Positions 11,251-22,317 are shown, counted from the first letter of the stretch. The stretch: DNA of 64,000 nucleotides from Sinohyriopsis cumingii (GCA_028554795.2 CM068831.1:37631144-37695143), one strand, 5' to 3'. The notes: a model not told the origin generated them from the letters alone. Program-made: numbers and translations.

Positions 11251-13322
11251 TTGACATCAATTTGGTTACTTATTCCTTATTCCCGATTGAATAAGGAATA
11301 ATTAACCAGTTACCGATTTAATAAAGAATAAACATCGAGTTACTTATTCCCGATTCAACTATTTCTACATGCATTTGGTTACTTATTCCTTATTCACATC
11401 CAGTTGGGTATTCATTCTTAATTCACGGTTCCATAAGCAATTGGCTATAAATTAAGTATTGAAGATTAAAAACCCTTCAGGGTATGCATTGGTGTTGTTC
11501 TAACCCAGTTAGAGAAATAAGAGTGTTCTTTGGTGCATGCTATATAAAACGGACTAGAGACAAATCACGGACTATGTGGAGGAAGGGTAAGGATATTGGT
11601 AAGTATACATAATTAGTAATTTGAGATAGGACTACTTAGTTGTGTTAGGTGTTGGGATCGCGTCCTGTTGTGCTTGGCGCGAAATATTAGTATTTGTGTT
11701 CGAAAAGCTTACTAATGACTCATGTAAACGTGAAACCACAAAAAAAAAAAAAAACACAAGTGTGAAATTGGAGATTTCTCTTATGTAGTCATAATGTGCT
11801 TAGAGAAGAATTATTTCAAGTACATGTATTTACTTGTTTAGGAAGCCTTCAGTTGACATCGAATGTTGTCTTGAAGTCCTTGGAACTTGGTAAACAAGCA
11901 TACGGGTAGGTGTTTGAAACACGCTCAATGTCAAAAGTCAAATCTAATAATAGTTAGTGCAAATTAAACCCGGAGCTAAACTATTTTTATTGCAGCTTCT
12001 GATGGACAGTTTCTATTCAGGAATTTGTTCCAACATAAGCCAAACTCATTAAAAGAATTTCCTTAACCGATTTCCAGAAATTGGGGCTACATTTAAGGTC
12101 GGGGGGGGGGGGGGGGTTTACATCATATGCGTCAAGAACGTAATATCTTACTTATACAGGTGGGCCAATACAAAAGGTTTGACATGGAATTTCCACTGAC
12201 ATTTTATATCTGGGGATAGTGTCGAGCAACGAACGAAGTCCTGATGAATCTCATCGAGAGGAATCAGCGCAAAATAGGGCATCCGATGGGCACAGGGTAT
12301 GAAAAAGACGCACAATTTGGATCGATTGAATATATTGTAATTATTGAACCCGTAAGTAGAATATATCGATTTCAACGCCTCTCTGAGAATATCTAGTAAG
12401 GACCTCTTCCAACTGTCAAAAAAGTTCAATGTCAGAACTCTTTCAAGAAGTGACGTAATGGCCCACCTGTATAAGTAAAATATAATCTTCTTGCGGCATG
12501 TGCTGTATCACACCAAACCCCTTTATGTAGCCCCAATTTCTAGAAACTGGGTCAGGGATTTTTTATATATATAACTTTTGCTTCCGATGGAACAGATCCC
12601 TGAATAGAAACTATCCATGAAAGGCTGAAATAAAATTGTCAAGGTACGGGTTTAATTCGTACTAAAGTGTTGATAGAATTGATCGAAACTGAGCGTGTTT
12701 TCAAACCCCTACCCATATACTTGTTTCCCCAGTTCCAAGGAATTCAAGACAACAGTCGATGTCAAGTGAAGGCTTCCTAAACTCGTAAGTACTTCAAACA
12801 ATTATCCTCTAAGCACATTATGACCAAACAAGAGAAATCTCCATTTTCACATTTGCATGTTTTTTTTGTGTTTTCACGTTTCCTTGAGTCATTAGTAAGC
12901 TTTGCGAATCCGTATTACTGCACGCAATGCAACACAAGACACGACCCAAACACCTAACACAACTAAATAATCCTATCTCAAATTACTAAACGTGTATACC
13001 TACCAACGTCAGAGTCTCTTCCTACACATAGTCCGTGATCTTTCTTTATTAGGCCAAGCTTAATACAACTGGCACCAAATGAACACTCCTATTTCTCTAG
13101 CTGGGTTAGAATAACAACCAATGTATGCCCTGAAGAGCTTTCATCGGTAATAACTAAATGGTAACCAATTACATACTGAATTGGGAATTAGGAATAAATA
13201 GTTCACTGGATGTGAATAAGGAATAAGTATCCAAATGTATGTGAAAATGGTTGAATCAGGAATAAGTAACCGTTTACTTATTCCTTATTGATTCAGGAAT
13301 AAGTAATCAACTTGATTTCACT
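11251..13322. mobile_element. Long-arm foldback element, possibly Mutator-like
   Basis: Two diverged inverted arms (about 11251-12090 and 12500-13322) pair along roughly 830 bases: both hold runs of GTTACTTATTCCTTATTC-type words near the ends, an AAGCTTACTAATGACTC/GAGTCATTAGTAAGCTT pair, and a GGGGCTACATTTA/TATGTAGCCCC pair near the centre. The 10-bp direct repeat TGTTACACCA lies immediately outside at 11241-11250 and 13323-13332. Long arms with a 9-11 bp target duplication are typical of Mutator-like elements. No transposase is visible, so it would be non-autonomous. Arm divergence suggests an old copy. Confidence 0.7.
12148..12478. mobile_element. Small MITE-like insert in the foldback centre
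   Basis: A perfect 20-bp inverted pair (TTACTTATACAGGTGGGCCA at 12148-12167 and its complement at 12459-12478) brackets 331 bp. It lies between the two foldback arms and just after a poly-G run (about 12102-12116). A 93-residue minus-strand ORF fills most of it but resembles no family. Target duplication is unclear. Confidence 0.5.
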
Positions 13323-13332
13323 TGTTACACCA

Positions 13333-15380
13333 GCATAAAGAAATAAAGCTGCTTCTTCTTGTATCTGAAGTCTATGAAGATTTTAATTTGCTGTATACAA
13401 GATACAAACCAGAGTCCTGTAATGAAACTATGAGTACGTGCTGAATTCGACTCAATGGTAGCAAGGTCCAGCCCTTCCGCCAATGATCGGATAAACACCT
13501 TAAAAGTATAGTAGACGCCATTGCAATAAAATGCATATTGTTTATTAAATGATGAGCACATCAACACCATTACAGGGTTCATACGAAAGACTCAACGGAG
13601 GCAAGTTATTGTGGTCGACGCAATCCCAGGTTTACATCTTCAGACACGAGCTGACTTGAAAACCTTCGTTTTACTGAACATGTGTAAATAATTTCATCAA
13701 AGTATTGTTACACGCACACGGGTATTTACTTGACCGAGCGGTTGTCAAACCCTGGCGCGATTCTCGCTAGAAGTCATAAGTTTCCCCGACTTTCCAAAGA
13801 CTTCCATACAACCTCAGTTGTAAATCAGAAAGCCCGACGTGTCCATTCTATACCTAAATTTTCCTCTAATTAATGCAAGACCACAGATAAACCAAACTGT
13901 CAACTATCCATCAACCGTACATCTGCGTGTTTTGGCTTCATTATGTTTCCGTACCACCAACCGTTCACGCCTTAGAACATATACGAGTACTCCCTAACAA
14001 TGGGAACTATTTTAACTCCGCCACCTTAGGCCAGTCAATGTATGCTTTCCAGGCACATTTCGCCGATATAACTGCACCATATTCGCCCGCATGGCGACAT
14101 AAACGGTCTCTGCCAAGTCCCTTTTTATTTATGCCCTTGTGTAATTTACCGGTTTAATACCGTAAGTGCTGTCCTTGCAGTCACGCTACCAATGTATACC
14201 ACTAGATTTTAATATGTACTATTTTACGACAGGGACAGTCATTCGGTTTTGGTCGGAATTCACTACTAGTGAACCAGGACATCATGGAAACACACTAACA
14301 CTTCACTCCGTGACGTTTGCTCCTATTGATTAGCTCATTAGTTCGGGCCAGGAATATTTCCATGGCGCCAAATTCCAATAATCAAACAAGTAATCACACA
14401 AATCTAAGAATTGCTTAAAACGGGGCACTACAACCACGTGCACATACTCTAAATTTACTACAGTATCATTGTGCTTTTGACATGGTTCGATTTTGTCATG
14501 TGTAATTTAGTGTGTTCCTGAGTTCTCTGCCATTTTACGGCGATGTTTCCATTTTTAATCTGCATCACTCCATTGAATAATTTCCTAACTGGAATTTTGA
14601 AGAAAAGTCATGAACTATTCGGATTGGTGGCTCACTTTATGTAGATGGCTACAAGACATGTGTATGTAGATGGCTACAAAACATGTGTATGGTATGTCGC
14701 ATTTGTGACAGTCACCATATGTCCATTATTTAACACCCACAACAAGGATATATGACTAGAGAAACATCATTTCTAATTATCTGTATTACCTGCGAAAATC
14801 TAGCCTCAGGCTCCATTTAGTGAACGACACTGCCATTAAAAACAAGATTTATCATTAAAAGAGTGTTATTAAATGTATTAATAACATCTAAATATTTTAG
14901 AGACTAATTTCGTTCATACTGAATGATTCATACAAGTCCAAACGTTTCATTATTGTGAGTGGGATGTGAATCGGCCATTGAGTACTATAGACCACTGCAA
15001 TCGAACCAGTTACTAAACAACACTTACATTAAAATATTTCTACTACTATTTCCATTGAAAGTCTTTTTGGGCCGTCTTCAATAAAAACTGAATATATGAT
15101 ATTGTTTAGGTCTTTTTACCTGATACCATTTGGAAACAAACAAAAATCACTGAGTGCAATTTTTTAAACGGCACACACCTGTTTATGTCTGCGACAGACG
15201 ATGTCTAAAAGTGTCTTGGTAAATGTGGCCCATTCTTTGAAATGAGGAGAACTGCAGATGCAGTGCAGAAGCGCGAGCAGCGTAAATCTCAGAAGTGCAG
15301 TATGTCCTCCATTGATCAAACAAACCCAAGTGGCACAAGTGTGTCACAGCCAGTTCGGAACACAAATTGGCCTGACCAGC
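13333..15380. other. Host intergenic DNA
   Basis: No supported gene. A short direct duplication of a GTAGATGGCTACAA/GACATGTGTAT unit occurs at 14640-14690. Confidence 0.55.
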
Positions 15381-15386
15381 TACTCG

Positions 15387-15870
15387 CCATCTTCACTAGC
15401 CAATGTTGCAATATATTAGCCTATCTACACCTTAGCGGATCTATCAGATTTTTCAGTGCCTTGTCCTAGCGACATCTATAAGAATTTCATGAGGTGCCTC
15501 ACTTAGTATTTAATACCAAGAGACGATTAGCGTGTAAAAGCGGTGCGTTGTACATCGGGAGAAAATGATGTAGGCACTCCACTTCAGAGTGATACTTTCT
15601 AAGTTTAACAGCTACGGTATTTTGAGGGAAAGGATGTACTTGTGCAAAGATGGATCGGCAGTGGAGAATTGCTTATTTGTGAGTTTATTCCAGCTGTGTG
15701 CTCACCTTGTCTTGATTGTGTAGTAACAGTGTTCGACTGTAATCAACATGATCTGATTAGATGCGATAGCTTGCCGCCGCATAGAATGAAATTCACAGAC
15801 CGAAACACTCAAATATCCGCAAAGGTGTAGAGAGGTTAACATATTGGAACCTTGGCTAACGAAGATGGCC
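15387..15870. repeat. Imperfect inverted repeat
   Basis: GCCATCTTCACTAGCCAATG and about 50 further bases from 15389 pair with the reverse complement of about 15800-15868 at roughly 80 percent by eye. It is probably a degenerate MITE. Small ORFs within it are not supported. Confidence 0.55.
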
Positions 15871-16532
15871 ACTAAAGTACTCACGAAAACCAATGATGTC
15901 ATTGTCATCTTCGAACTCGAAGAACGAACAACAAATTGAACCCACAAACAATTGTATGATACCACCCTATGATATAAAGTATACTGTTCTATTTACTGAT
16001 CATTATTAATCGGTTATATGTGATTCAGAAAGAAGAATATTGTGTTTATTGTCTATATGCATGGAAGATTAAGTAACTGTTTAATTTTCACGAGTCAGAG
16101 ATATAATTAAGTACAAGAGAAATACAAATATAGCCGTTTCTTTTCTTATTTTGAAATTTTCAGGTAAATAAATAACTTGCTCTTTAATTTTCATCACCTG
16201 CCATTCGGTGACATGAGCGAGATGTCTTGGAAATAAATATAAATTTAGCAAAGATAATGAAATGAATAGTAAAATATGACTTTATATCTACACCGTACAT
16301 ATATGGCGTGTGTTGGGCGTGTTACGAATACAAGTAATTTTTGTGTAAAGTGAATTGTCAAAGACTATATTCTGACATGTATGGGAATGTGCATAAACGA
16401 GTATTTCCAAATGTGGTAGCGCACCTTCCACCTTCATACCATACTCTAGTTTCGACAGATTGGTATCGGCGCCCGTTGAATCTTCTCCAGCCTTGGCGTT
16501 TGATTATGCGTGCAAGATACGACAATTATTCT
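15871..16532. other. Host intergenic DNA
   Basis: AT-rich sequence; I see nothing in it that I can name. Confidence 0.5.
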
Positions 16533-16544
16533 CTTTATCACCTA

Positions 16545-16884
16545 CCGCTTCGTTGGCCTAGTGGTGAAAGCGTCCGCCTCTGATGGGGGAGGTCGTGGGT
16601 TTGATCCCCGGCCGAGTCATACCAAAGACTTACAAAAATGGTACTAACAGCTGCCTCGCTTGGCGCTCAGCATTAAGTGGTTAGTGTTAGGACTGGTTGG
16701 CCTGGTGTCAGGACATTGTGACTGGGTGGGACATCATGCTACATGTCTGCGGCATGATGCCCCAGTAATAGACATCAATGTAAACTGCCACACTGCATTC
16801 ATCGTAGAGATATGACTGAAAAAATTGTTAACGCTACGTTAAAATCCTAAATCACACACACACACGCACACATACAAACACACC
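16545..16884 (+). mobile_element. tRNA-headed SINE, complete copy
   Basis: The head has a Pol III A box TGGCCTAGTGG (16555-16565) and B box GGTTTGATCCC (16598-16608). The body runs on through GCCGAGTCATACCAAAGAC and CGCTTGGCGCTCAGCAT to a CA-rich tail. The 12-bp direct repeat CTTTATCACCTA at 16533-16544 and 16885-16896 is the target duplication left by LINE-driven insertion. The sequence style is one I associate with gastropod and bivalve SINEs. It is not a functional tRNA gene. Confidence 0.85.
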
Positions 16885-16896
16885 CTTTATCACCTA

Positions 16897-17451
16897 TACC
16901 ACCCCCAGAGTCGTGGAAAGCCTTCTTCGGACACGTTACCTCAAGTAAACTAAGTATACTTTTACCAAAGTATTATCGTCACATTGTGGCTTTTTTTTTC
17001 TCTCTCAGTTTCTTTCTTAGAGGACGAGACATATTATAATCTCGAATCTGCGCAGCTTCGCCCTTTAAATACGTCACGTATCACGTGCCTTATCACGTGA
17101 TAAGTCTATTCAAAACTGAACCATCCCATTCTTGATACGGGGATGCTTATTAAAACAGCCGACTTAAGATGCAGGGGTGAAATCGCTATATTATTTATGA
17201 TGACTGAAAACTGTAGATTCTTTAAGTACTACGGTGCATAGCAGGAGTTTATCGTGCCGAAAAAAGAAATGTTGTGGTAAGCAAGAAGCACCATTGGATA
17301 TCACAGAATGTGTTTAGTAATCCATCTGCAATAAAATATTAAAAGCTGTTCAGTTGCCGCAACAACAAAAACCCGATGTGCATTGTGATATCCTATAAAT
17401 ATAAATAAGCATGCGTGGCATTAGAATGAAAAACACTGGGGCTACTTTTGG
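16897..17451. other. Host intergenic DNA
   Basis: No gene is seen. Two CACGTG E-box words and a TACGTCA word cluster at 17065-17105 near CTTTAAATA, which could be a promoter but has no supported transcript. Confidence 0.4.
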
Positions 17452-17690
17452 AGGCCTCGAGTGGCCAATTGGTCTAAAGCGCTCGCCTTTACAGAGCGCT
17501 GCCATCTGACCTTTGTCCGCGTAGGTTTGCCAATGTGGATTTGTGAGAAAACTTGCCAGTAGCTTCACGTGGGTAGGTGGTAATAGATTTATCGGGTTCT
17601 TTCTCCACCAGTTATACTGGCCATTTTATATAATTTATTTTGCAAATGGCATTAAACCCACCAGAACAACAACAAAATTCAAGATGTTCA
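17452..17690 (+). mobile_element. Degenerate SINE
   Basis: A tRNA-like head (TGGCCAATTGGTCTAAAGCGC) is followed by a central CTCCACCAGTTATACTGGCC-type block and an end with GGCATTAAACCCACC plus an AACAAC tail. The central block and the GGC(G/A)TTAAAC ending are typical of widespread molluscan SINEs. No clear target duplication is visible, so it is older than the copy at 16545. Confidence 0.6.
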
Positions 17691-18005
17691 TTATCTGTTA
17701 CTCTTCCATATTTGGTTCTGGGGCAAGCATTAATCACAGTGTTACACCTAGCTCTGAAATCGGAGAGATAAGTGGTATGCCCATGAAAGCTATGTAATTT
17801 ATTTCGGTGTCACATGATCCCAATACACGCGTGTGTCTGTGTATGTGTGCTTGGAATCAGAAAAGGATGTGGCATGGACACTTGGACACTACATAATTTG
17901 ATCAAATTCTCTCTCTCTCTCAACACACGCTACTCTACATTGTTCTGTGTAACACGATGAATCTTCTCTCATTATCTGAACTTGAGCGCTGTCAAGTTGT
18001 GCTAA

Positions 18006-18011
18006 CATATG
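18006..18011. repeat. Target duplication, outer Polinton left
   Basis: CATATG lies immediately before AGTAGTAAGG. The same hexamer follows the other end at 52697-52702. Six bases is the usual Polinton length. Confidence 0.8.
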
Positions 18012-18359
18012 AGTAGTAAGGTGGGCCACCATAGCCTCAATGGGAATTAGCATTACAGAGACCCCTGGGCCACTATAGCCTCAATGGAAATTTAACATGG
18101 AGAAAAATCGTGGGCCACTATAGCCTCAAGGGGAATTTAACATGGGAAATAGTCTTGGGCTACTCTAGCCTCAAGGGGAATTGAACATGGAGAAAAAGTC
18201 TTGGGCCACTCTAGCCTCAAGGGGAATTGAATATGGGATGTTTTCTTTTTAAAAAAAAAAAATTTTTTAAATTTAAATTTAAATTTAAAAAAAGGGGTAG
18301 GCAATTGAAAAGTCATTCTCTTTTCGAGAAATATGGCTGGCCCTGAAAAGGGCCTTTGG
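18012..18359. repeat. Outer Polinton left terminal inverted repeat
   Basis: It consists of five tandem units of GGGCCACTATAGCCTCAATGG type, an AT tract with repeated AAATTT words, and an inner block containing a histone-type stem-loop. The right end has the same parts in mirror order but lacks about 61 bases, one tandem unit plus. Tandem terminal units may vary in number between the two ends. Confidence 0.9.
18317..18354 (-). terminator. Histone-type 3-prime stem-loop 1
   Basis: On the minus strand GGCCCT-TTTC-AGGGCC (18339-18354) forms a 6-bp stem with a UUUC loop. It is preceded by CAAA and followed by a purine-rich TCTCGAAAAGAGA element (18317-18329). It starts about 24 bases after the stop of the 18379-18612 ORF. 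The layout matches animal replication-dependent histone mRNA ends, where SLBP binds the stem and U7 snRNP the downstream element. Confidence 0.75.
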
Positions 18360-18378
18360 GTTTATGTTAATCTATTCC

Positions 18379-18612
18379 TTAACATAAAGGGCACCGCATT
18401 GGTCTTCTTCTTGTCCTTAGGCTGCGTCTCACTGTTGGCCCGTAAATCAGCACTCTTTTGAGGCATCCTTGTCTTTCGACGTAGATCCTACGCATCCACA
18501 GACTAGTGTTTGTCCTGTGGACAACGGTCCACTTGGATCGGACATACATGAGCATGTCCGTCCTGAACATCATGGAAGACACAAGCGTAGCAGATTGCAC
18601 ATCGGTCCACAT
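18379..18612 (-). CDS. Small left-end accessory ORF, unknown function
   Basis: This 77-residue, Arg-rich frame ends in RPMRCPLC. It is supported mainly by position: a TATA word (CTATAAATAAG on the minus strand, about 18655-18665) lies about 45 bases upstream and a histone-type stem-loop follows the stop. No domain is recognised in this frame. An overlapping frame is Cys/His-rich, so the gene may be decayed. It is divergent from 18832-19404, with which it shares a control region. Confidence 0.4.
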   Translation of the reverse strand: MWTDVQSATLVSSMMFRTDMLMYVRSKWTVVHRTNTSLWMRRIYVERQGCLKRVLIYGPTVRRSLRTRRRPMRCPLC

Positions 18613-18639
18613 CTTGAAGCGACGAGAACAGGTGAATCA

Positions 18640-18831
18640 ATGCAGTGAACTGCGCTTATTTATAGGTAGAGGTAGGATTGAAACGGATTGAGTTCATTCA
18701 CCAATCCGAACACGCGTTACAAAATTCAGTCAGCCCGCATCCAATCCGAAGAGAGCAGTCTGTGACGTCACGTAGTCTATATAGATTCGCTAGCGCTTGT
18801 GTGCAGTCAATCTATGCGACAGTGATTCAAC
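18640..18831. promoter_or_regulatory. Divergent control region for the two left-end accessory genes
   Basis: TATA words point both ways: CTATAAATA (minus, about 18655-18665) and CTATATAG (plus, 18777-18784), each about 45-50 bases before its ATG. A TGACGTCACG palindrome (CRE-like) sits at 18762-18771, just ahead of the rightward TATA box. Confidence 0.55.
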
Positions 18832-19404
18832 ATGACGGAAACTCAGAAAACGATCCATTGGGGTGCACCAACAGGGGAGACTGCCCAAGGGAACCCGGAC
18901 TTACTTTCAGAAGAGGTGAATTGGGATTTTGTGGATTTTCTCTCCTCGCAAGAATTTGTTCCGGAACCTTCGTTACCTTCTTCATTACCGCAACTGGAGA
19001 ATTTTAGACAGAGACAGAAAGAAGAATTGGAGAAATTTATACAACGACAAAAGGAAGCGGAACAAGCTTTTCTCCTACAGCAACAGCAGCAAGAAGAAGA
19101 GGTAAGAAAAAAGCAACAGCAACAACAGCAAGAAGAAGTAGCAGCAAAGAAACAAGAGGGTGAAAATCAAACGGTCACGGTACTGTTGGACATTTTAGCG
19201 AGGTTAAGAAGTCTGAAACAAATGTATCAGACTTCTTTATTACGACCGAAGAGATTACGACCTTCCCGAGCTAAACACGTTAACCCTGTGACTAAGCCTA
19301 CCGTACCACCCTTAGTGATTTCAACCCAATCATCATCATTACGCAGTCCAGAAGTAGGCCTTGGCCGTGGCAAAGGCTTAAGGCAGTTAAAGTTGATTGC
19401 TTAA
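18832..19404 (+). CDS. Left-end accessory protein with Q/E coiled coil
   Basis: This 190-residue protein of unknown function has an acidic N-terminal part (to about 60), a long Gln/Glu/Lys coiled coil with poly-Q runs (about 62-110), and a basic C-terminal third with an LLRPKRLRPSRAK patch. The start fits the TATA box at 18777. It is followed after about 25 bases by a histone-type stem-loop, as are the three right-end accessory genes. It may be a regulatory or DNA-associated protein by composition only; no homologue is recognised. The frame looks whole. Confidence 0.65.
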   Translation: MTETQKTIHWGAPTGETAQGNPDLLSEEVNWDFVDFLSSQEFVPEPSLPSSLPQLENFRQRQKEELEKFIQRQKEAEQAFLLQQQQQEEEVRKKQQQQQQEEVAAKKQEGENQTVTVLLDILARLRSLKQMYQTSLLRPKRLRPSRAKHVNPVTKPTVPPLVISTQSSSLRSPEVGLGRGKGLRQLKLIA

Positions 19405-19429
19405 ACTCACCCCTACACCAAAATAAAAA

Positions 19430-19467
19430 GGCCCTTTTCAGGGCCACCCACATTTCTCGAAAAGAGA
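19430..19467 (+). terminator. Histone-type 3-prime stem-loop 2
   Basis: AAAAA then GGCCCT-TTTC-AGGGCC (19430-19445) then ACCCA, the full histone mRNA consensus including the flanks, with TCTCGAAAAGAGA at 19455-19467 in the place of the U7-binding element. A possible AATAAA just upstream (about 19423-19428) leaves room for polyadenylation instead. Confidence 0.8.
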
Positions 19468-19609
19468 TAGCCCTTCAATTTTGCCAATAACTCAAAAAAA
19501 AAAATAACCCACCCATTTTACCCTTATAGTACGTGTCTGTGTATGAGTGCGTGAGTGTAGCTTCTTATTTTAAAATCAAAACTCAAAGACACTTACCTTG
19601 TATCATTAA

Positions 19610-19618
19610 TTTATTCTT
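19610..19618 (-). terminator. Poly(A) signal for the zinc-knuckle gene
   Basis: AGAATAAAT on the minus strand lies about 130 bases beyond the end of the zinc-knuckle region. This gene therefore appears to use ordinary polyadenylation, unlike its neighbours at 18379 and 18832. Confidence 0.4.
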
Positions 19619-19745
19619 TTCTCCATTTTTTACAATCCAATTCACAATTCACAACAGAACACTTTAATTAAATGTTCATTGACTTCTTCTGTCTCCTTGT
19701 TTAGTCTCTCTGTTTTTTGAATTTTTTCACCGTCACACTCTTTTC

Positions 19746-20224
19746 CTATTCTTCTTCCTCCTCGCTTTCTTCCCTTCTTCTTTTCTTCTCCTGTTTCTTT
19801 TTCTTCACCTGTCTTCTTTCTTCCTCAGAAGAATCCCTCTCTTCCTCTGAAGAATCCCTCTCTTCTTCTGAAGAATTCCTCTTTTCTTCTGATTCCTCTT
19901 GTTTCTTTTTTGGGCAATCTGGAGACCAATGTCCTTTTTCTTTACAATAATAACAGGTATCTTTACTTTTGTCTTTTTTAGCCCCTGTTTTTTTTTTCTT
20001 TTTTGACGGTCTGGACACTCTGAAGACCAATGCCCTTTCTTCTGACAGATATAGCAAGTATCTTGACTTTTATCTCGAAAGGAAGGAGAGTAGTCCGTGG
20101 GCTGGTCTGAAGAGAATTTTCTAATGACCCCTCGCAAAGCTCTGATGAAACGTTCGATTTGGTTAGTCTCTTCCATCGTTGTGCTCAGCTTGAGAGTGAA
20201 ATGAATAGTGAAAGGACAAGACAC
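19746..20224 (-). pseudogene. Zinc-knuckle gene of the outer Polinton
   Basis: Two CCHC knuckles are visible, DTCYICQKKGHWSSEC and DTCYYCKEKGHWSPDC, with acidic SSEEER repeats and Lys-rich tracts. CCHC knuckles of this retroviral type bind single-stranded nucleic acid. The likely start is MEETNQIERF at 20176, about 55 bases after a strong TATA box (GTATATAAAAGG, minus strand 20229-20240). It is divergent from the polymerase. It looks broken, with about one break. Decayed relatives lie in the palindrome at 311-658 and 2693-3040. Confidence 0.7.
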
Positions 20225-20227
20225 ACA

Positions 20228-20310
20228 CCCTTTTATATACGCTGGTCTGCCATGACTATAAATTAGTCTATGGTGTTTAAACTTGAGTCATTTGACGTTT
20301 TTCACTCAAG
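20228..20310. promoter_or_regulatory. Divergent promoter, zinc-knuckle gene and polymerase
   Basis: A minus-strand TATA at 20229-20240 serves the zinc-knuckle gene and a plus-strand ACTATAAATTA at 20255-20264 serves the polymerase. The equivalent segment with TATA words in the same places is present in both arms of the 1-3350 palindrome. Confidence 0.6.
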
Positions 20311-20436
20311 ATGAAACGATCCTATTCATTCGAGAAGAAAGAAGAAGAAGAAAGTAAGAGGCAGAAACGTGATCTATCGCCTCGTACCAGGGCTGAAATC
20401 TTGGCATAAATTCATGCCAGTGATTTTGAAGAGGAC

Positions 20437-22052
20437 ATGAGTGAACCAGAATTTGAAACCTCTAAACTAAGTTCACCACCCTTAGTCAACCCTGAAAAAT
20501 ACTATTCGATTCGAGAGACGGAAAAGCGCTCCTCTAGAAAATTTAGAACCACGGCTTACACCTACACAGTGAAGTTTAAAGATTTCAAAGCCGACGTACC
20601 ATTGGAGAAAGCAGAAGGGTTTATCACCGAGATGTGGGATTCTTTGCTCACCACACTCAAGCGACAATGTCAACCCAAAGAAGACGATCGCTTGACACTA
20701 TCCATAAATCACGACAGCTTGAAATCCCCTGTTTGGATCGAGTTTAGCAGACCCGCAGAACTAACCCCTTCCAAAGTCATGGACAAGATTCAACACGTAC
20801 AACAATCTAATGATCAGTTTGACATCACCGATGGTAAAGCCACACTGAAAATGGCCCACGTCTCTCCTCCTCAAGGGACTGGACGCAAAAAGATGTTATT
20901 GGTGGACGATCTTCGCAGCACCAAAAAGAGTCTCGTCCAAATTCACAACCCTCAAGACCAGATGTGTTTAGCTCGAGTCATCGTGGTGGGACGAACCTAT
21001 GCCAACAAGAACGACACGGTAGAATGGAAAAGAGCCTGGAAAACTATTCGACAATCGGACCGAGCCAAACAACGAAACGAAGCAGAACTCCTGTTGCAAC
21101 AAGCTGGCCTGTCCAAAGACACACCCTGTGGCATTCCTGAGATGCAGAAATTGCAAGATGCCCTAGCTCCACGCTACACCTTGAAAGTGCACCCTCAAGA
21201 AATGCGCGGACCTCTGTTGTTTCGAGGTCAAGATTTTAAGGACGGAAAATACATTCATGTTTATTATCACGATGACCATTTAGATACCATTACCACTATC
21301 ACCGGATTCCTGGGATACAGATATTACTGTGAGAAATGTGATTATGGTTATAACAATCGAGAGCAACACAAGCATTGTGGATGGAAATGCCCAGGATGTT
21401 TGGCCTCTCCACCCTGTCTGAGCGAAGAACCAGTGCCTTGTTCAACTTGTCTGCGCACGTTTGTCAGCCCTACCTGTTACCAACAACATCTGAAGACGCA
21501 AGGTTCACAGAAGAAATGTGCTTGTCAACTCCTGAGATTGTGCCTTACCTGTGGACAAGGCATACTTACCAATAATGCCAAGGCACACGTATGTCGAGGA
21601 AAGAAAATATGTCACATTTGTCACCACATCGTGGACTTGGAACACCAATGCTACGTGCAAAAATACCAACCCCCACCAGAGAAAGAGGACGGTCACAAGA
21701 AGAAAGGCAATTTCATCTTTTTCGATTTCGAATGCATGCAAGAGACTGGCATTCACATTCCTAATTTCTGCGTGGCTCATCGAGCGTGCGAGAAGTGCAT
21801 TCAAGAACCTATCTTCAGTCATTACCCTCACTGCAGCAAGATTCCTGGAGGACGTGAAAAAATCTTTCGGGGACCGAACACGCTAGCCGATTTTGCCCAA
21901 TGGGTCTTAGACCCCATCGACAAGACGTGGAGCCAAGAGGACATCGAACGTTACGGAGATTGTCATCGTCATGCCACAGTGATGGCTCACAATTTCTCCG
22001 GATACGATGGACAGTTTCTTCTCAGATACTATACGGAACAAGGCACCGAGCG
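20437..22052 (+). pseudogene. Outer Polinton DNA polymerase B, front part
   Basis: This is the front part of a protein-primed family B DNA polymerase, the enzyme that would copy a Polinton genome. After a Polinton-specific N-terminal region comes a Cys/His-rich zinc segment (about residues 285-410, many CxxC pairs), then exonuclease motif I FFDFEC (about 430) and motif II HNFSGYDGQF (about 518). The gene is interrupted at 22052 by the inner element and continues in type after 37454. It looks broken, with a few breaks in addition to the insertion. Confidence 0.9.
22048..22052. repeat. Target duplication, inner element left
   Basis: GAGCG precedes AGCAGCAGGG; the same five bases follow the other end at 37450-37454. 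Polintons normally show six, so five fits a different integrase lineage. Confidence 0.75.
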
Positions 22053-22317
22053 AGCAGCAGGGAGGGCGAATCGGACATTTTGTCCAATCGTCATTTGGTT
22101 TAATTAATACTTTCTGCACTCAGCGGATCCGGTGTCGTCAGCGCCTGGTAAAAAAAACGACGTCGTCGTCGGGGGGATCGTCCAATCGTCATTTGGTTTA
22201 ATTAATACCTTCTGCGCGCCGATCCCAGCGTCGTCAGCGTCCGGTAAAAAAGCGCGACGACCGCGTTGATGTCATCGCCCTCCCTGCTGCTAAGTGGCTA
22301 CTTACAATGATCTTACA
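22053..22317. repeat. Inner element left terminal inverted repeat with hairpin-like arms
   Basis: It starts with the 17-mer AGCAGCAGGGAGGGCGA (22053-22069), whose reverse complement recurs at 22275-22291, so the arm can fold on itself. Between these lie two direct copies, about 98 bp each, that begin GTCCAATCGTCATTTGG (22082 and 22180). The match with the right end continues with some divergence to about 22317. Confidence 0.9.

Noticed and set aside
12148-12429. Host gene of 93 residues on the minus strand
   Set aside because: It lies wholly inside a small element with inverted ends, lacks any family motif and shows no promoter.
16549-16620. tRNA gene
   Set aside because: A and B boxes are present but the sequence continues as a SINE with a CA-rich tail and target repeats, and I could not form a convincing tRNA cloverleaf.
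17065-17105. Host promoter with paired CACGTG boxes
   Set aside because: No coding region or transcript start is supported nearby; the words may be chance.
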